Notes under the pieces: generated by a model | What the model saw: only the letters and a program-made list of their open reading frames with translations | What the model was told of the DNA's origin: nothing | Database searches by the model: none | Origin: Streptomyces sp. Tu 3180 | GTDB taxonomy: Bacteria; Actinomycetota; Actinomycetes; Streptomycetales; Streptomycetaceae | Assembly (NCBI RefSeq): GCF_009852415.1 | Contig: NZ_WOXS01000002.1 | Location: 8,038,001-8,102,000 of the forward strand | Length of the DNA stretch: 64,000 nt | Reading direction: 5' to 3' | Made by a program: the position numbers and the translations under genes | Shown: positions 50,321 to 59,112 of the stretch, one piece after another | Layout of the letters: each line of letters begins with the position of its first letter | Numbering within the stretch: the first letter of the stretch is position 1

Positions 50321-50354
50321 GGCTCATGCGCCCCGGGGAAAAGCGGTATGAGCC
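50321..50354 (+). terminator. Hairpin after the PucR-type gene
   Basis: GGCTCAT (50321-50327) and ATGAGCC (50348-50354) with an inner GCCCCGGGG section. Confidence 0.5.
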
Positions 50355-50389
50355 AGCTGAGACCGGGGGTTGATGTGAGGACCGGACAA

Positions 50390-51236
50390 GGGCGTTGTCA
50401 CGTTGGCCGACCGGTCTGGGGTGGTCTTGGAGTTGGTCGTGCCGGGGAGGGGTTCGCTCGGGTCGTCCGCGCCGCCGTCGTACAAGGGCCACCGGTACCC
50501 GGTGGAGATCATCTCCCGCTGCGTGCGGCTGTGCCACCGCTTCCCGCTCGGCTTCCGCGAGGCCGAGGAACCGATGCCCGAGCGCGGCGTCATCGTCTCC
50601 CACGAGACGATGACGCCGCTGGTGCGCGAAGTGCGGGCCGGGCTGCGCGAACGGCCTGCGCCGACGGCGGCCCCGGCCCGGCGGCACATGGCACCTGGAC
50701 GAGGTCTTCATCAGGACCGGCGGAGAGCGGAAGTACCTGCGGCGGGCCGTCGACGCCGACGGCAGCGTGCTCGACGTCCTCATACAGAAGCGGCGGGACG
50801 GGGCCGCTGCCCGCCGCTTCCTCCGTAAGCTGCTCGAGAGGACGCGCACGGTGCCCCGGGTGATCGTCACCGACGAGCTCCGCTCCTGCCGGGCCGCCCA
50901 CCGCGAGGTCATGCCCTCCGTCGAGCACCGGCAGTCGAAGCACCTCGGCAACCGGGCGGAGAAGGGCCACCGGCCCGCCCGGCGGAAGGGCTTCCGCTCG
51001 GCCGGCGGGCGCAGCGGTTCCCGCCCGCGTTCAGCGGCATCTCACCGCACTTCCGGCCCCGCCACCTGATGACAGCCTCCGGCCACCGCGTCGAGATCAC
51101 CCTCTGCTTCGCTGTCCGGGAGCAGGTCACCGGCGCCGGCCGGCCCACCACGGCCTGAACACAGGCCCGGGCCGCGGGCCCACCACACCCCGACACACCA
51201 TCAGACACGCACGCACCCAACAACGTGACAACGCCC
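50390..51236 (+). mobile_element. IS6-type element, copy 2 (decayed, perfect terminal repeats)
   Basis: GGGCGTTGTCACGTTG at 50390-50405 and its exact inverse at 51221-51236 bound 847 bp. The flanking 8 bp (CCGGACAA and CATCGAGG) do not match, so no target duplication is seen. It cuts the leucine-rich-repeat-variant gene on its right. It is in inverted orientation to copy 1. Confidence 0.9.
50403..51158 (+). pseudogene. IS6-family transposase, multiply frameshifted (copy 2)
   Basis: Frame one gives APPSYKGHRYPVEIISRCVR, then FREAEEPMPERGVIVSHETM. A shift leads to HLDEVFIRTGGERKYLRRAV, DADGSVLDVLIQKRRDGAAA and VPRVIVTDELRSCRAAHREV. Another shift near 51010 leads to RFPPAFSGISPHFRPRHLMT and VREQVTGAGRPTTA, ending at TGA 51156-51158. 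At least two frame changes, so inactive. Confidence 0.85.
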
Positions 51237-51824
51237 CATCGAGGGATGGTCGGCGAACCGGACGACGGCCTCGACGGGCGTGGCGGGGTTCTGCAGCACC
51301 AGCTCCGTCATCTCGAGGACGGTGGACGGCGGTGTCGCCTTGTCGGCCGCCGCCGCGCGGCGGACCTCGGCACGCGGGTGCCGTGCGAGCCGGGCGGCCA
51401 GGTCCGCCGTCGTCCACGACGCGAGCTCCGCAACGACCCGTACGTCCGGATCGGCGGCCGGCATCTCCCGTACGGCGGCCGGGAGTCCGGGGCGGGCGGC
51501 CGGCTTCACCCGGTGCTCCACGTCTGGATCCGCCGCGAAGTGCCACGCCCGTTCCGGGTCACCGGATCCCTCGTCGAGCAGGGCGAGCGCGGCATGCGGC
51601 GATGCGACGGGACCGACGTCGGCGGCGGTCAGCAGGCCCGCGTACGCAAGCCGCACAGCGCTTTCCCCGATCCGTGAGGCCAGGGCGGTCGCCTGCCCGT
51701 GACCGGGATCCGCACGACACGCCGGACTCTCGGCGACGTCCGCGTCCGCGACCGGGATCATCCGGCCGACCAACCCGACGGGCGGAGCCGCACGGGCGGC
51801 GAGCCCGCACAGCACATGATTCAC
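51237..51824 (-). pseudogene. Leucine-rich-repeat-variant protein, truncated by IS copy 2
   Basis: From GTG 51824: VNHVLCGLAARAAPPVGLVG, ADADVAESPACRADPGHGQA, SRIGESAVRLAYAGLLTAAD and TTADLAARLARHPRAEVRRA. This is the LRV/HEAT-like repeat family common in Streptomyces. The frame runs into the IS end at 51236 and loses its natural C-terminus. No remainder is found on the other side of the IS. Confidence 0.7.
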
Positions 51825-52223
51825 AGGAGGACATCCCGCCCGGGCTGTGCTCTGTACGAGGCGTGCAGCGCGGCGGCGGCGCAGCCCGATCGGAGGCGGA
51901 GCCACCAGGAAACCGTCGCGTTGCGCTCGGGTCCGGCGAATCGGCGAGCGCCGGCCCGGTGCGGCGCGACACCACCGGGTCCGGCACCCCGGTGAACGTT
52001 CCCCGGGTGCGGGAGCGGGTGCGGGTGCGGACGAAGGCCGGTGCCGGTCCGGGCCGGGGGAGTCCGTGCCGGCCTCCGGACGCCGGGATGATCCAGACGA
52101 CCGGCCCCGGGCCTGTCCCCTCGGCCGGGGGATCGATGTCCTGGTCGGTGGCCGATCCCGGTCGGTGGGCCGACGGCCGGCCGCGTTGTTAGCGTTGCCC
52201 CGTGGACGAGGGGGCGGCAGCAC
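51825..52223. other. Intergenic region, no gene seen
   Basis: Divergent gap between the truncated LRV gene and the aldo/keto reductase. GC-rich with a GGGTGCGGGAGCGGGTGCGG stretch near 52009. No hairpin or promoter is convincing. Confidence 0.4.
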
Positions 52224-53063
52224 GTGACATCGACTGAGTTCCGTATCGGCGGGGACCTGAAGGTACGGCGGCTCGGGTTCGGGGCCATGCACCTGCCGAC
52301 GGAGCCGGGCCCGGTCCGTGAGGCGTCTGTCGCGGTCGCCCGGCGGGCCGTCGAGCTGGGTGTCGATCTGATCGACACCGCGTACCTGTACGGCGGCGGA
52401 GCCAACGAGGAACTGCCGGCCGAAGCCCTGCACCCCTACCCGGACGGGCTGCTCGTCACCACCAAGGTCGGCGTCGCCCGGTCGGGCCCTTCGGACGAGT
52501 GGAGGCTCGACGGGAGGCCGGCCGTCCTGCGCGCCCAGGTCGAGCAGGCTCTGCGCCGACTGCGCGTCGAGCGGATCGAGCTGCTCCAGCTGCACCGCAT
52601 CGATCCGCGGACGCCGCTCGCCGACCAGCTCGGTACGCTGCGGGACCTGCGGACCGAGGGCAAGATCGGCCGGATCGGGCTGTCCGAGGTCACCGCCGAC
52701 GAACTCGCGCGGGTACGGGAGATCGTGGACGTCGCGAGCGTGCAGAACCGCTACAACCTGCTCGACCGCGAGCACGAGCCCGTGCTGGCGGCCTGCGAGG
52801 CGGCGGGGATCGCGTTCCTGCCGTGGCGCCCCGTCGCCTGGGGGGAGTCGGGGGCGAGGGCGGAGGTCGCAGCGGTGGCGGCCGAGGTCGACGCCACCCC
52901 CACGCAGGTCGCGCTCGCCTGGCTCCTCGCGCGCTCACCGGTCGTCCTCCCCATCCCGGGCACCGCCCGGATCGACCACCTGGAGGAGAACCTCGCCGCG
53001 GAAGGCGTCCGCCTGGCCTCCGCCCACCGCGACCGGCTCGACCGGCTCTCCGGGTCGGCGTAG
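52224..53063 (+). CDS. Aldo/keto reductase
   Basis: 279 residues. Catalytic tetrad in order: Asp in GVDLIDTAYLYG, Tyr in YLYG, Lys in LLVTTKVGV and His in ELLQLHRID. SEVTADELARV and SVQNRYNLLDREHE are typical; the NADP-binding end is LPIPGTARIDHLEENLAA. The protein is soluble and uses NADPH to reduce carbonyls; substrate unknown. GTG 52224 has GGGGCGG upstream. Confidence 0.92.
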   Translation: MTSTEFRIGGDLKVRRLGFGAMHLPTEPGPVREASVAVARRAVELGVDLIDTAYLYGGGANEELPAEALHPYPDGLLVTTKVGVARSGPSDEWRLDGRPAVLRAQVEQALRRLRVERIELLQLHRIDPRTPLADQLGTLRDLRTEGKIGRIGLSEVTADELARVREIVDVASVQNRYNLLDREHEPVLAACEAAGIAFLPWRPVAWGESGARAEVAAVAAEVDATPTQVALAWLLARSPVVLPIPGTARIDHLEENLAAEGVRLASAHRDRLDRLSGSA

Positions 53064-53319
53064 GGACCCCTCTCCTCGGGCGTGAGCGAAGCCTCGTACC
53101 GCCCCGCCGACGAGCGCAGCGCTTCCTTCCCGCGCACCGGGAAACCCTGACGGCCGGCCCGGGGGAGCGCCGGCAGGGCGTGGCCGACGCGGTGGCGGCG
53201 GAGGAAGGCGCTCTGCCGTCCAGGCAGCCCCGGCTCTCCCGCGCCCGCCTTCTCCGGGCGGGAGGCACGCGGCCCGCGGGACGGTGTTGTGCGGGCGGGA
53301 ATCGGGGAACCCGGCCGGC

Positions 53320-53625
53320 ATGACCGCACATGATCAAGAGACCTCCGGGACCGACCAGCAGGTGGTGGACCGGCTGGTACCCGTCTGGCTGCAGGAGATG
53401 GAACGGCACGACGCCGGTGCGGCGCGACGGGTGCGTGCTTCCTGGGACAGCGGCACGCTGCCGGAGGAGACCGCACGTGATCTGATGACCTGGGTGACCG
53501 CCCGCATCACGGACACCGGCTTCAACGAGGACGAGGGCCCGGACGTCACCGGCCCGGCCCGCATCACCCCGGCGGACAAGGAGAGCGTGCACCGGTGGCT
53601 CGCCGCGCGGGGGCACCGGCTGTGA
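53320..53625 (+). CDS. Small hypothetical protein
   Basis: 101 residues, MTAHDQETSGTDQQVVDRLV onward, helical and acidic at the C-terminal half (ITDTGFNEDEGPDVTGPARI). No motif recognised. ATG 53320 with GAACCCGG upstream, no strong ribosome-binding site. A hairpin follows at 53633-53678. Confidence 0.55.
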   Translation: MTAHDQETSGTDQQVVDRLVPVWLQEMERHDAGAARRVRASWDSGTLPEETARDLMTWVTARITDTGFNEDEGPDVTGPARITPADKESVHRWLAARGHRL

Positions 53626-54051
53626 GCGCTCCCGCGCCCTCGGAATGATCCGGAGGACGGGCCCGAGCCGAGGGCGCGTGGACGCACCGCCGGGTCGGTG
53701 GCCGGGGGAGTGCGGTGCCGGGAGGCCCGCGGACTCGGCTTCCGGGGCTTCCGGCCCGGGAGGAGCTGAAAGCGCGGCGGCGGCTGCCGGACCGGGCGAG
53801 GAGCCCTCAGGACGCGACGCCCCGCCCCCACCACGGCGACGGCAGCCGGGAAGGGGTGCGTGTCCGGCGAGCGCCCGCTGGGCGCTGGTGACGAAAGGGC
53901 CGCGGGCCCGCCGACGGGGGCGCGGCTTCCTCACGGAATGACGACGATCCTCCCGACCGTGCCGGATGCGCCGACAGGGCGACGTGGGAAGCGAAGCCGC
54001 CGTCCGCTTCGCTGCCCAGCGGCCCGACCGGGCGAGGCGTCCTCGCGCCCG
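53626..54051. other. Intergenic stretch between convergent genes
   Basis: Contains the hairpin at 53633-53678. The rest is GC-rich with only antisense or arginine-rich frames. No gene seen. Confidence 0.4.
53633..53678. terminator. 11-bp-stem hairpin after the small hypothetical gene
   Basis: CGCGCCCTCGG (53633-53643) and CCGAGGGCGCG (53668-53678), 24-nt spacer. Confidence 0.5.
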
Positions 54052-56004
54052 TCACCCGCTCTCCGGCGCGTCGTCCTCCGTCCGCCCGCCGTCCGCCGGG
54101 CGCTCGGCTCCCCACTGCATCCGGATCACCGCGTACGTCTCGCCGTCCCTCGGCGGCCGCGTCCAGGAACGGGTGGTGAACGTGTGCAGCCGCCCGTGCA
54201 CGATCGCGTGACGCGGCAGACAGGCGCCGAACTCCCCGGCCACCGCTTCCAGCAGTGACCGCTCCGTCTCGGCGCCGTCCTCCATGCCGTCGAAGAACCG
54301 GCTCGGGTCCAGTGCCCGCGGTATCTCCCCGCTTCTGCGGATCTCTCCGTCCGCGTACGTGAAGGCGTACTGCGCGGCACCGTCCCGCGCCACCGAGAGG
54401 TGGAAGAACGGTTCCCCGTGCCGTGCCCTCAGGCCGCTCCACACCACCACCGCGCGGGTGCCCGCGCTGGCGGCCGCGGCCGGGGAGACGAACCGCTGCG
54501 GGCCGAACGGGGCGGGATCGTCGTCGAAGGCGAAGCTCCAACCGGTGCCGGCCCGGCCGACCGCCATGAGAGCCCTGTCGTCGTAGGAGGAGAACTCCCT
54601 TCGGTTGCGCAGCAGTTCGTGTCGCGCCTCCCAGAGGGTCATGGGTTCGTTCAGTACGGTGTCGTCCCCGTCCGCGAGACGTCCGGGCAGCTCCTCCGGC
54701 TCCACCCCTTCCACCAGGACGAACCGGTAGGAGGTGCGGTTGTTGCCCGGGTCCGGCTCCGCGAGCCACGCCAGGTCGCGCGGATCGAGCCCGGCCGTCG
54801 GCCTCGGCGCGTCGCCCGCCTGCCCGCCCCGCGGCGCGGACAGCAGTTCGCGGCCCCGCTCCGGGGTCAGCAGCGGCCCGAGCAGGGGATCGGCCACCCA
54901 CCCCAGTGGCGCCAGGTGGTCCGGCCCCAGCGGCTCCCACAGGGGCAGCGCGCCGAGCAGCGTCCGCCAGGCACCGTCGGTGTCTCCCCACCGCGCCAGC
55001 TCCCGCGCCCGCTCGACCGCCTCCCCGAACGGTCCGGCCGCCGTGTACCGGTACGTGCCCTTCCGCACCTGATCCAGTAGCGCGTGGGCCAGTGACACCA
55101 GGTCGTCGTCGGCTCCCCGCAGGGAGAACCTCAGCGTGGAGTCGTCCCGGTACGAATGCGCCGCGTGCTCGGCGACCAGCGGTGGCAGCAGCTCGGGCGC
55201 GTACCGCGGGTCCGTCACCAGGCCCTCGAAGTACACCGAGGAGGTCTGTCCGAGCAGACGGCGTATCTGGTCGCCCAGTCCGGCGGCCCGCGGTCTGCCG
55301 TACCCCTTGGCCTCGTCCAGCGCCTTCCCGGCCCGTTCCCAGCCGCCGCGCAGCGCCTCCAGCCGGGCCTCCTCCACCAGGGCGTCCAGCTTGCGCGTCG
55401 TGCCGTTGACGAACACGGGCTCCCCGTCGCTCCGGTGCGCCCGCAGACTGTGGAACTCCCGGTGCATGTCCCGCATGAACGCGAGGAAGTTCGCGTGCCG
55501 CTCGGGTGGCGCGGCCCGCCAGCTCGCCCACGTGTACACGGCCCACTCGCCGTTCTCGTCCACGTCCTCGGGATCCAGGAGGACGTAGGTCATGTCGGAC
55601 TCGACGTCGAGCTGCAGCCCGCGCCGCCAGAGGTCCGCCTCCCGCTGTTCCTCGGGCCCGGCGTCCTCGTCCAGGTACTCCTCGAACATGTCCGCGAGCC
55701 CCGACGCGTTGTCGTGCCAGTGCGCGTCCTCGGTCCCCGCCAGCAGCCGCACGAACCCGCCCGCGTGCCGCCACCCGTCGCTGACCCCGAGGAACTCCCG
55801 GTACGACGGGGGCATCCGTCGGCCGAGCCGCTCCTCCATGGCCGCGATCCGCTCCTCGGAAGCGGGCGGGAACCCCAGCCAGCGCGCCTGCCGCGCGGCC
55901 TCGTCGCCCCCGTCCCGCGTCTCGCCGTCCGGCAGGGAACCCGCCCACTCCTCGCTCCAACCGAGCAGGAAGGACCGCCAGTCGAATGCCGTGGTGTCCG
56001 TCAT
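54052..56004 (-). CDS. SMI1/KNR4-domain protein
   Basis: 650 residues. The SMI1/KNR4 domain occupies the first 200: ASEERIAAMEERLGRRMPPSYREFLGVSDGWRHAG, DVESDMTYVLLDPEDVDENGEWAVY, and ANFLAFM. The remainder (EAARLEALRGGWERAG, repeated helices, then a DEAAVVVWSGLRARHGEPFFHL-like beta region) is not recognised. SMI1/KNR4 domains are common in immunity proteins against polymorphic toxins, but this large form is also widespread in Streptomyces without toxins nearby. ATG 56004 has a weak ribosome-binding site. Confidence 0.85.
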   Translation of the reverse strand: MTDTTAFDWRSFLLGWSEEWAGSLPDGETRDGGDEAARQARWLGFPPASEERIAAMEERLGRRMPPSYREFLGVSDGWRHAGGFVRLLAGTEDAHWHDNASGLADMFEEYLDEDAGPEEQREADLWRRGLQLDVESDMTYVLLDPEDVDENGEWAVYTWASWRAAPPERHANFLAFMRDMHREFHSLRAHRSDGEPVFVNGTTRKLDALVEEARLEALRGGWERAGKALDEAKGYGRPRAAGLGDQIRRLLGQTSSVYFEGLVTDPRYAPELLPPLVAEHAAHSYRDDSTLRFSLRGADDDLVSLAHALLDQVRKGTYRYTAAGPFGEAVERARELARWGDTDGAWRTLLGALPLWEPLGPDHLAPLGWVADPLLGPLLTPERGRELLSAPRGGQAGDAPRPTAGLDPRDLAWLAEPDPGNNRTSYRFVLVEGVEPEELPGRLADGDDTVLNEPMTLWEARHELLRNRREFSSYDDRALMAVGRAGTGWSFAFDDDPAPFGPQRFVSPAAAASAGTRAVVVWSGLRARHGEPFFHLSVARDGAAQYAFTYADGEIRRSGEIPRALDPSRFFDGMEDGAETERSLLEAVAGEFGACLPRHAIVHGRLHTFTTRSWTRPPRDGETYAVIRMQWGAERPADGGRTEDDAPESG

Positions 56005-56233
56005 GGGCCCGATGCTGCCACCCCCCACTGACAGTGCTCCGCCGCCCGCCGCGGCCGAAGGGCCCTTCGTGCGCGACCGGCCCGGCAGGTTGTGCCGGGG
56101 TGCTCGCGCCGGTCGCCGCGTCCGGCCGGCCCCGGCGAGCGCGTCCTGCCGGTCGGCCGGCAGGACGGCGCCGCCTCCGGCCTGTGGCCGTGCGTGTCCA
56201 GGTGCGCCGGGTGCGACCGGACGGCTGCGGCTG

Positions 56234-56255
56234 TATTGACTGGGACCTGTCAATA
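56234..56255. promoter_or_regulatory. Inverted repeat upstream of the amidase operon
   Basis: TATTGAC (56234-56240) and GTCAATA (56249-56255) around 8 nt in an A+T-rich patch. The first arm includes a TTGACT that could be a -35 element. It lies 41 nt before the TTG at 56297. Candidate operator. Confidence 0.5.
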
Positions 56256-56296
56256 ATTCGACAATCGCTCCCACTTCCCCACGACTTGGAGGACCG

Positions 56297-56545
56297 TTGA
56301 CTCACGGCCCGTCTCGCCGCGCGATGCTGCTGGCGGCAGCCGCCGGTGCGTTCGCGCTGCCCGCCCTATGTTCCGGACCCGCGCGTGCCACCACCCCCCT
56401 TCCGCCGGGACGCCGTGAACTCCCCGTCGTCACGCACTCCCGCCACCCCGGCGCCGTCCACGGCCCCGAAGCGGCGCGCGGTGCCCACGCCGAACCCCTG
56501 AACGCCGCCGTCGACTGCGCCCTGGGCCGAGGAGGGCGGAGCTGA
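56297..56545 (+). CDS. Small secreted protein with Tat-like signal, coupled to the amidase gene
   Basis: 82 residues from TTG 56297, preceded by GGAGGA at 56288-56293. THGPSRRAMLLAAAAGAFAL then PALCSGPARA is a twin-arginine-type signal ending A-R-A. The remaining 50 residues have no recognisable fold. The TGA at 56543-56545 overlaps the amidase ATG at 56545. Either a short secreted partner or the detached signal region of the amidase. Confidence 0.5.
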   Translation: MTHGPSRRAMLLAAAAGAFALPALCSGPARATTPLPPGRRELPVVTHSRHPGAVHGPEAARGAHAEPLNAAVDCALGRGGRS

Positions 56546-57285
56546 TGGCCACGTTCGTCACCCGCTCCCAATGGGGCGCCAGGGCGCCCAGAAGCGTCAG
56601 CAACACCATCACCCCGGCACAGGGCGGCGTGGTCGTCCATCACGTCGACGCCGTGAAAGTGGCCAAGGCCGATCACGCCGACTGCGCCGCCCAGGTGCGG
56701 GGCATCCAGAACTTCCACATGGACTCCAACGGCTGGTCGGACATCGCCTACAGCCACCTCGCCTGCGTGCACGGCTACCTCTTCCAGGGCCGCGGTGAGT
56801 ACGTCCGCACCGCCGCCCAGGGCACCACGCAGGGCAACGACGACTGGTACGCGGTCTGTGCGCTGACCGGCGGCTCCGGCAGCAGCTACGACACCGTCAC
56901 CGCCGGACTCATCGACGCCGTCCGCCACGGCATCAACCGCCTGCGGGTGTCGGGCGGCGCCGCGCAGGCCATCACCGGCCACCGGGACCACCACGCGACC
57001 GCCTGCCCGGGCAACCTGTACTCCAGGGTGCTCAGCGGCGAGGTCAACCCCGGTGGCGGCCCCCTGCCCTATCCCGGAGTCAGTTTCCGCCAGCCGCCGA
57101 CCTTCGTGCACGCCAGCGTGGCGACCTGGCAGTACCGGATGAACAGCGCACACGGCTACTCCCTCGCCGTGGACGGCCAGTACGGGCCGGGATCCGACTC
57201 CGCCTGCCGCGGTTTCCAGTCGAGCAGGGGCCTGAGCGTGGACGGCATCGTCGGGCCGGCCACCTGGGGGGCCACGTTCGCCTAG
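56545..57285 (+). CDS. PGRP-type N-acetylmuramoyl-L-alanine amidase with peptidoglycan-binding domain
   Basis: 246 residues. MATFVTRSQWGARAPRSVSN is the standard start of these amidases. PGRP/amidase_2 motifs: GGVVVHHVDA (zinc His), SDIAYSHLACVHGYLFQGRG and TGHRDHHATACPG (zinc His and Cys). A C-terminal PG_binding_1 domain (VATWQYRMNSAHGYSLAVDGQYGPGSDSACRGFQ and VDGIVGPATWGATF) follows. No signal peptide of its own; export may depend on the preceding ORF or on lysis. It cuts MurNAc-L-Ala bonds. Confidence 0.9.
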   Translation: MATFVTRSQWGARAPRSVSNTITPAQGGVVVHHVDAVKVAKADHADCAAQVRGIQNFHMDSNGWSDIAYSHLACVHGYLFQGRGEYVRTAAQGTTQGNDDWYAVCALTGGSGSSYDTVTAGLIDAVRHGINRLRVSGGAAQAITGHRDHHATACPGNLYSRVLSGEVNPGGGPLPYPGVSFRQPPTFVHASVATWQYRMNSAHGYSLAVDGQYGPGSDSACRGFQSSRGLSVDGIVGPATWGATFA

Positions 57286-57288
57286 GGT

Positions 57289-57339
57289 CTGTCGTTCGCA
57301 TCAGGTCGCAGGGCGTCTGCGGCATGATCCGAACGACAG
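57289..57339. repeat. 51-nt long imperfect hairpin element
   Basis: CTGTCGTTCG (57289-57298) and CGAACGACAG (57330-57339) are exact inverse arms. Inside, ATCA/TGAT and CGCAG/CTGCG also pair, leaving a 5-nt loop. It begins 3 nt past the amidase stop, so may be its terminator, but its size resembles a small palindromic repeat element. Confidence 0.55.
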
Positions 57340-57416
57340 GTCCTGGAGCCGTCCGGGCCCACCGCCTTCCCACGACGTACGCCCGCAGCCGACGAACTCC
57401 ACGGGGGACACCTCAC

Positions 57417-58985
57417 ATGCGCTTGCCTCGCGTGCTCACGACCCTGGCGGCGGGCCTCGGCCTGCTCCTCGGCGCGGTCACCGCGCCGCCCGCCCACGCC
57501 GACGACGGCGCGGCGGCGCCGGCCCAGTGGCGCAGCTACTGGGTGGACGCGTTCAACCCGGGCATCTCCACACCCGCGCAGGTCGCGGCCCTGGTCGAGG
57601 ACGCGTTGGACCTCAACGCCAACGTCCTGATCGTGCAGACGGCCCGGCGTTACGACTGCTTCTGCAACAACGCCCTGTACCCGCGCACCGACGCCGCGAT
57701 CGCCCCGGAGCCCTACGACCCGCTGGAGGAAGTGGTCCGGCAGGGGCACGCGGCCGGACTGCAGGTGCACGCCTGGGTCAACGTCAACACCATGTGGAAC
57801 AGCAGCACTCCGCCCCGCTCCCCGGACCACGTCTTCAACCGGCACGGCCCGGGCGCCACCGGCGCCGACCGCTGGCTCAACAAGAAGGCCGACGGCCAGG
57901 AACTGGTGGGTGCCAACGCCTATGTCGACCCCGGCCATCCGGCGGCCGTCGACTACATCGTCCGCGGCGTCCAGAGCATCGTCCGCAACTACGACGTGGA
58001 CGGCGTCAACCTCGACTACGTCCGCTACCCGGACGGCAGTTCCACCACCACCCACAGCGACTGGGGCTACAACGACGTGTCCGTCGCCCGCTTCCAGCAG
58101 GCGACGGGCCGCACGGACACACCCCTCCCGTCCGACACGGCCTGGAGCGACTGGCGGCGCAGCCAGGTCACCCATCTGGTGCGCAGGATCTACCTCGGTG
58201 TCTGGGAGGTCGACCCGCGGGTCCGCCTGTCGATGGACGCCATCACCTACGGGCACGGGCCGCAGGCGGTCGGCGGCTGGCGGGCCACCCGCACGTACGC
58301 GGAGGTCCTGCAGGACTGGGCGGGATGGCTGGACGAGGGGATCATGGACACCGCCGTGGCCATGAACTACAAGCGCAACTGGAATCCGGACCAGGCGCTG
58401 ATGTTCTCCGAGTGGTCCGAGTTCCTGGCCGACCACCAGGGCGGGCGGCAGGCGGTCAACGGACCCGCGCTGTACCTGAACGGCGTCGCGGACTCGCTCA
58501 GCCAGGTCAGGGAGGCGCTGCGGCCCAGCGCGGCGGGCAACACCGCGGCCGGCTGGAGCGGTTACTCGTACGCCGCCCCCAGCAAGGACGTGGCGGCCAA
58601 CGGTCTGGCGGCCGAACGGGCCAGGCTGGTGCAGGCGCTGACGCAGGGCGAGGACGCGCCGTTCGAGGACGAGGCGGCGGTGCCCGGCATGCCGTGGAAG
58701 ACGGCGCCCCGGGACGGGCATGTGACGGGCAGGCTCCTGCTCCGGGGCGGCGGCCCGCTGGACCAGGTTCCGGTGACGCTCGCCCCGCTCACCGGCGGCG
58801 GTGAGAAGACCGTCCGGCTCAGCGACGGCTCGGGCTGGTTCGGCTTCGCCCATGTGGAACCGGGTGTGTATCTGCTCACCCTGTCCCTGCCGGAGGGTGT
58901 GGTCGGCGCTCCGAAGACCGTGGTGAGGGTGACCAAGGGCGGTATCGCGAAAGCGGCGTTCCCGCCGTTCCTCGCCGTGCCCTGA
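57417..58985 (+). CDS. Secreted GH10-like (GHL10/DUF187) family protein
   Basis: 522 residues. RLPRVLTTLAAGLGLLLGAV, then TAPPAHA, is a Sec signal. The domain opens QWRSYWVDAFNPGISTPAQV, LNANVLIVQTARRYDCFCNN and later VDGVNLDYVRYPDG (barrel strand with acidic residues), as in GHL10 glycosyl hydrolases. After a linker a C-terminal beta-sandwich (VTGRLLLRGGGPLDQVPVTL, FGFAHVEPGVYLLTLSLP) resembles a carboxypeptidase-regulatory-like domain. Acts outside the cell, probably on cell wall or polysaccharide. GGGGGACACC precedes ATG 57417. Confidence 0.87.
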   Translation: MRLPRVLTTLAAGLGLLLGAVTAPPAHADDGAAAPAQWRSYWVDAFNPGISTPAQVAALVEDALDLNANVLIVQTARRYDCFCNNALYPRTDAAIAPEPYDPLEEVVRQGHAAGLQVHAWVNVNTMWNSSTPPRSPDHVFNRHGPGATGADRWLNKKADGQELVGANAYVDPGHPAAVDYIVRGVQSIVRNYDVDGVNLDYVRYPDGSSTTTHSDWGYNDVSVARFQQATGRTDTPLPSDTAWSDWRRSQVTHLVRRIYLGVWEVDPRVRLSMDAITYGHGPQAVGGWRATRTYAEVLQDWAGWLDEGIMDTAVAMNYKRNWNPDQALMFSEWSEFLADHQGGRQAVNGPALYLNGVADSLSQVREALRPSAAGNTAAGWSGYSYAAPSKDVAANGLAAERARLVQALTQGEDAPFEDEAAVPGMPWKTAPRDGHVTGRLLLRGGGPLDQVPVTLAPLTGGGEKTVRLSDGSGWFGFAHVEPGVYLLTLSLPEGVVGAPKTVVRVTKGGIAKAAFPPFLAVP

Positions 58986-59112
58986 CGAAGTGCTCCCGGC
59001 CCGGGAGAGCGGCCGGCCGGTCCCGCGCGGCCGGGGGCAGGGCGAGACGAGTTCACGTTCCCCGGTGACGCGGGCCTCGCCGGGGAGCGGCCGAGCGCCC
59101 CGCCCGGGCCCC

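Noticed and set aside
53807..56305. 832-codon frame on - strand
   Set aside because: Out-of-frame shadow of the SMI1/KNR4 gene; arginine/glycine-rich without SMI1 motifs.
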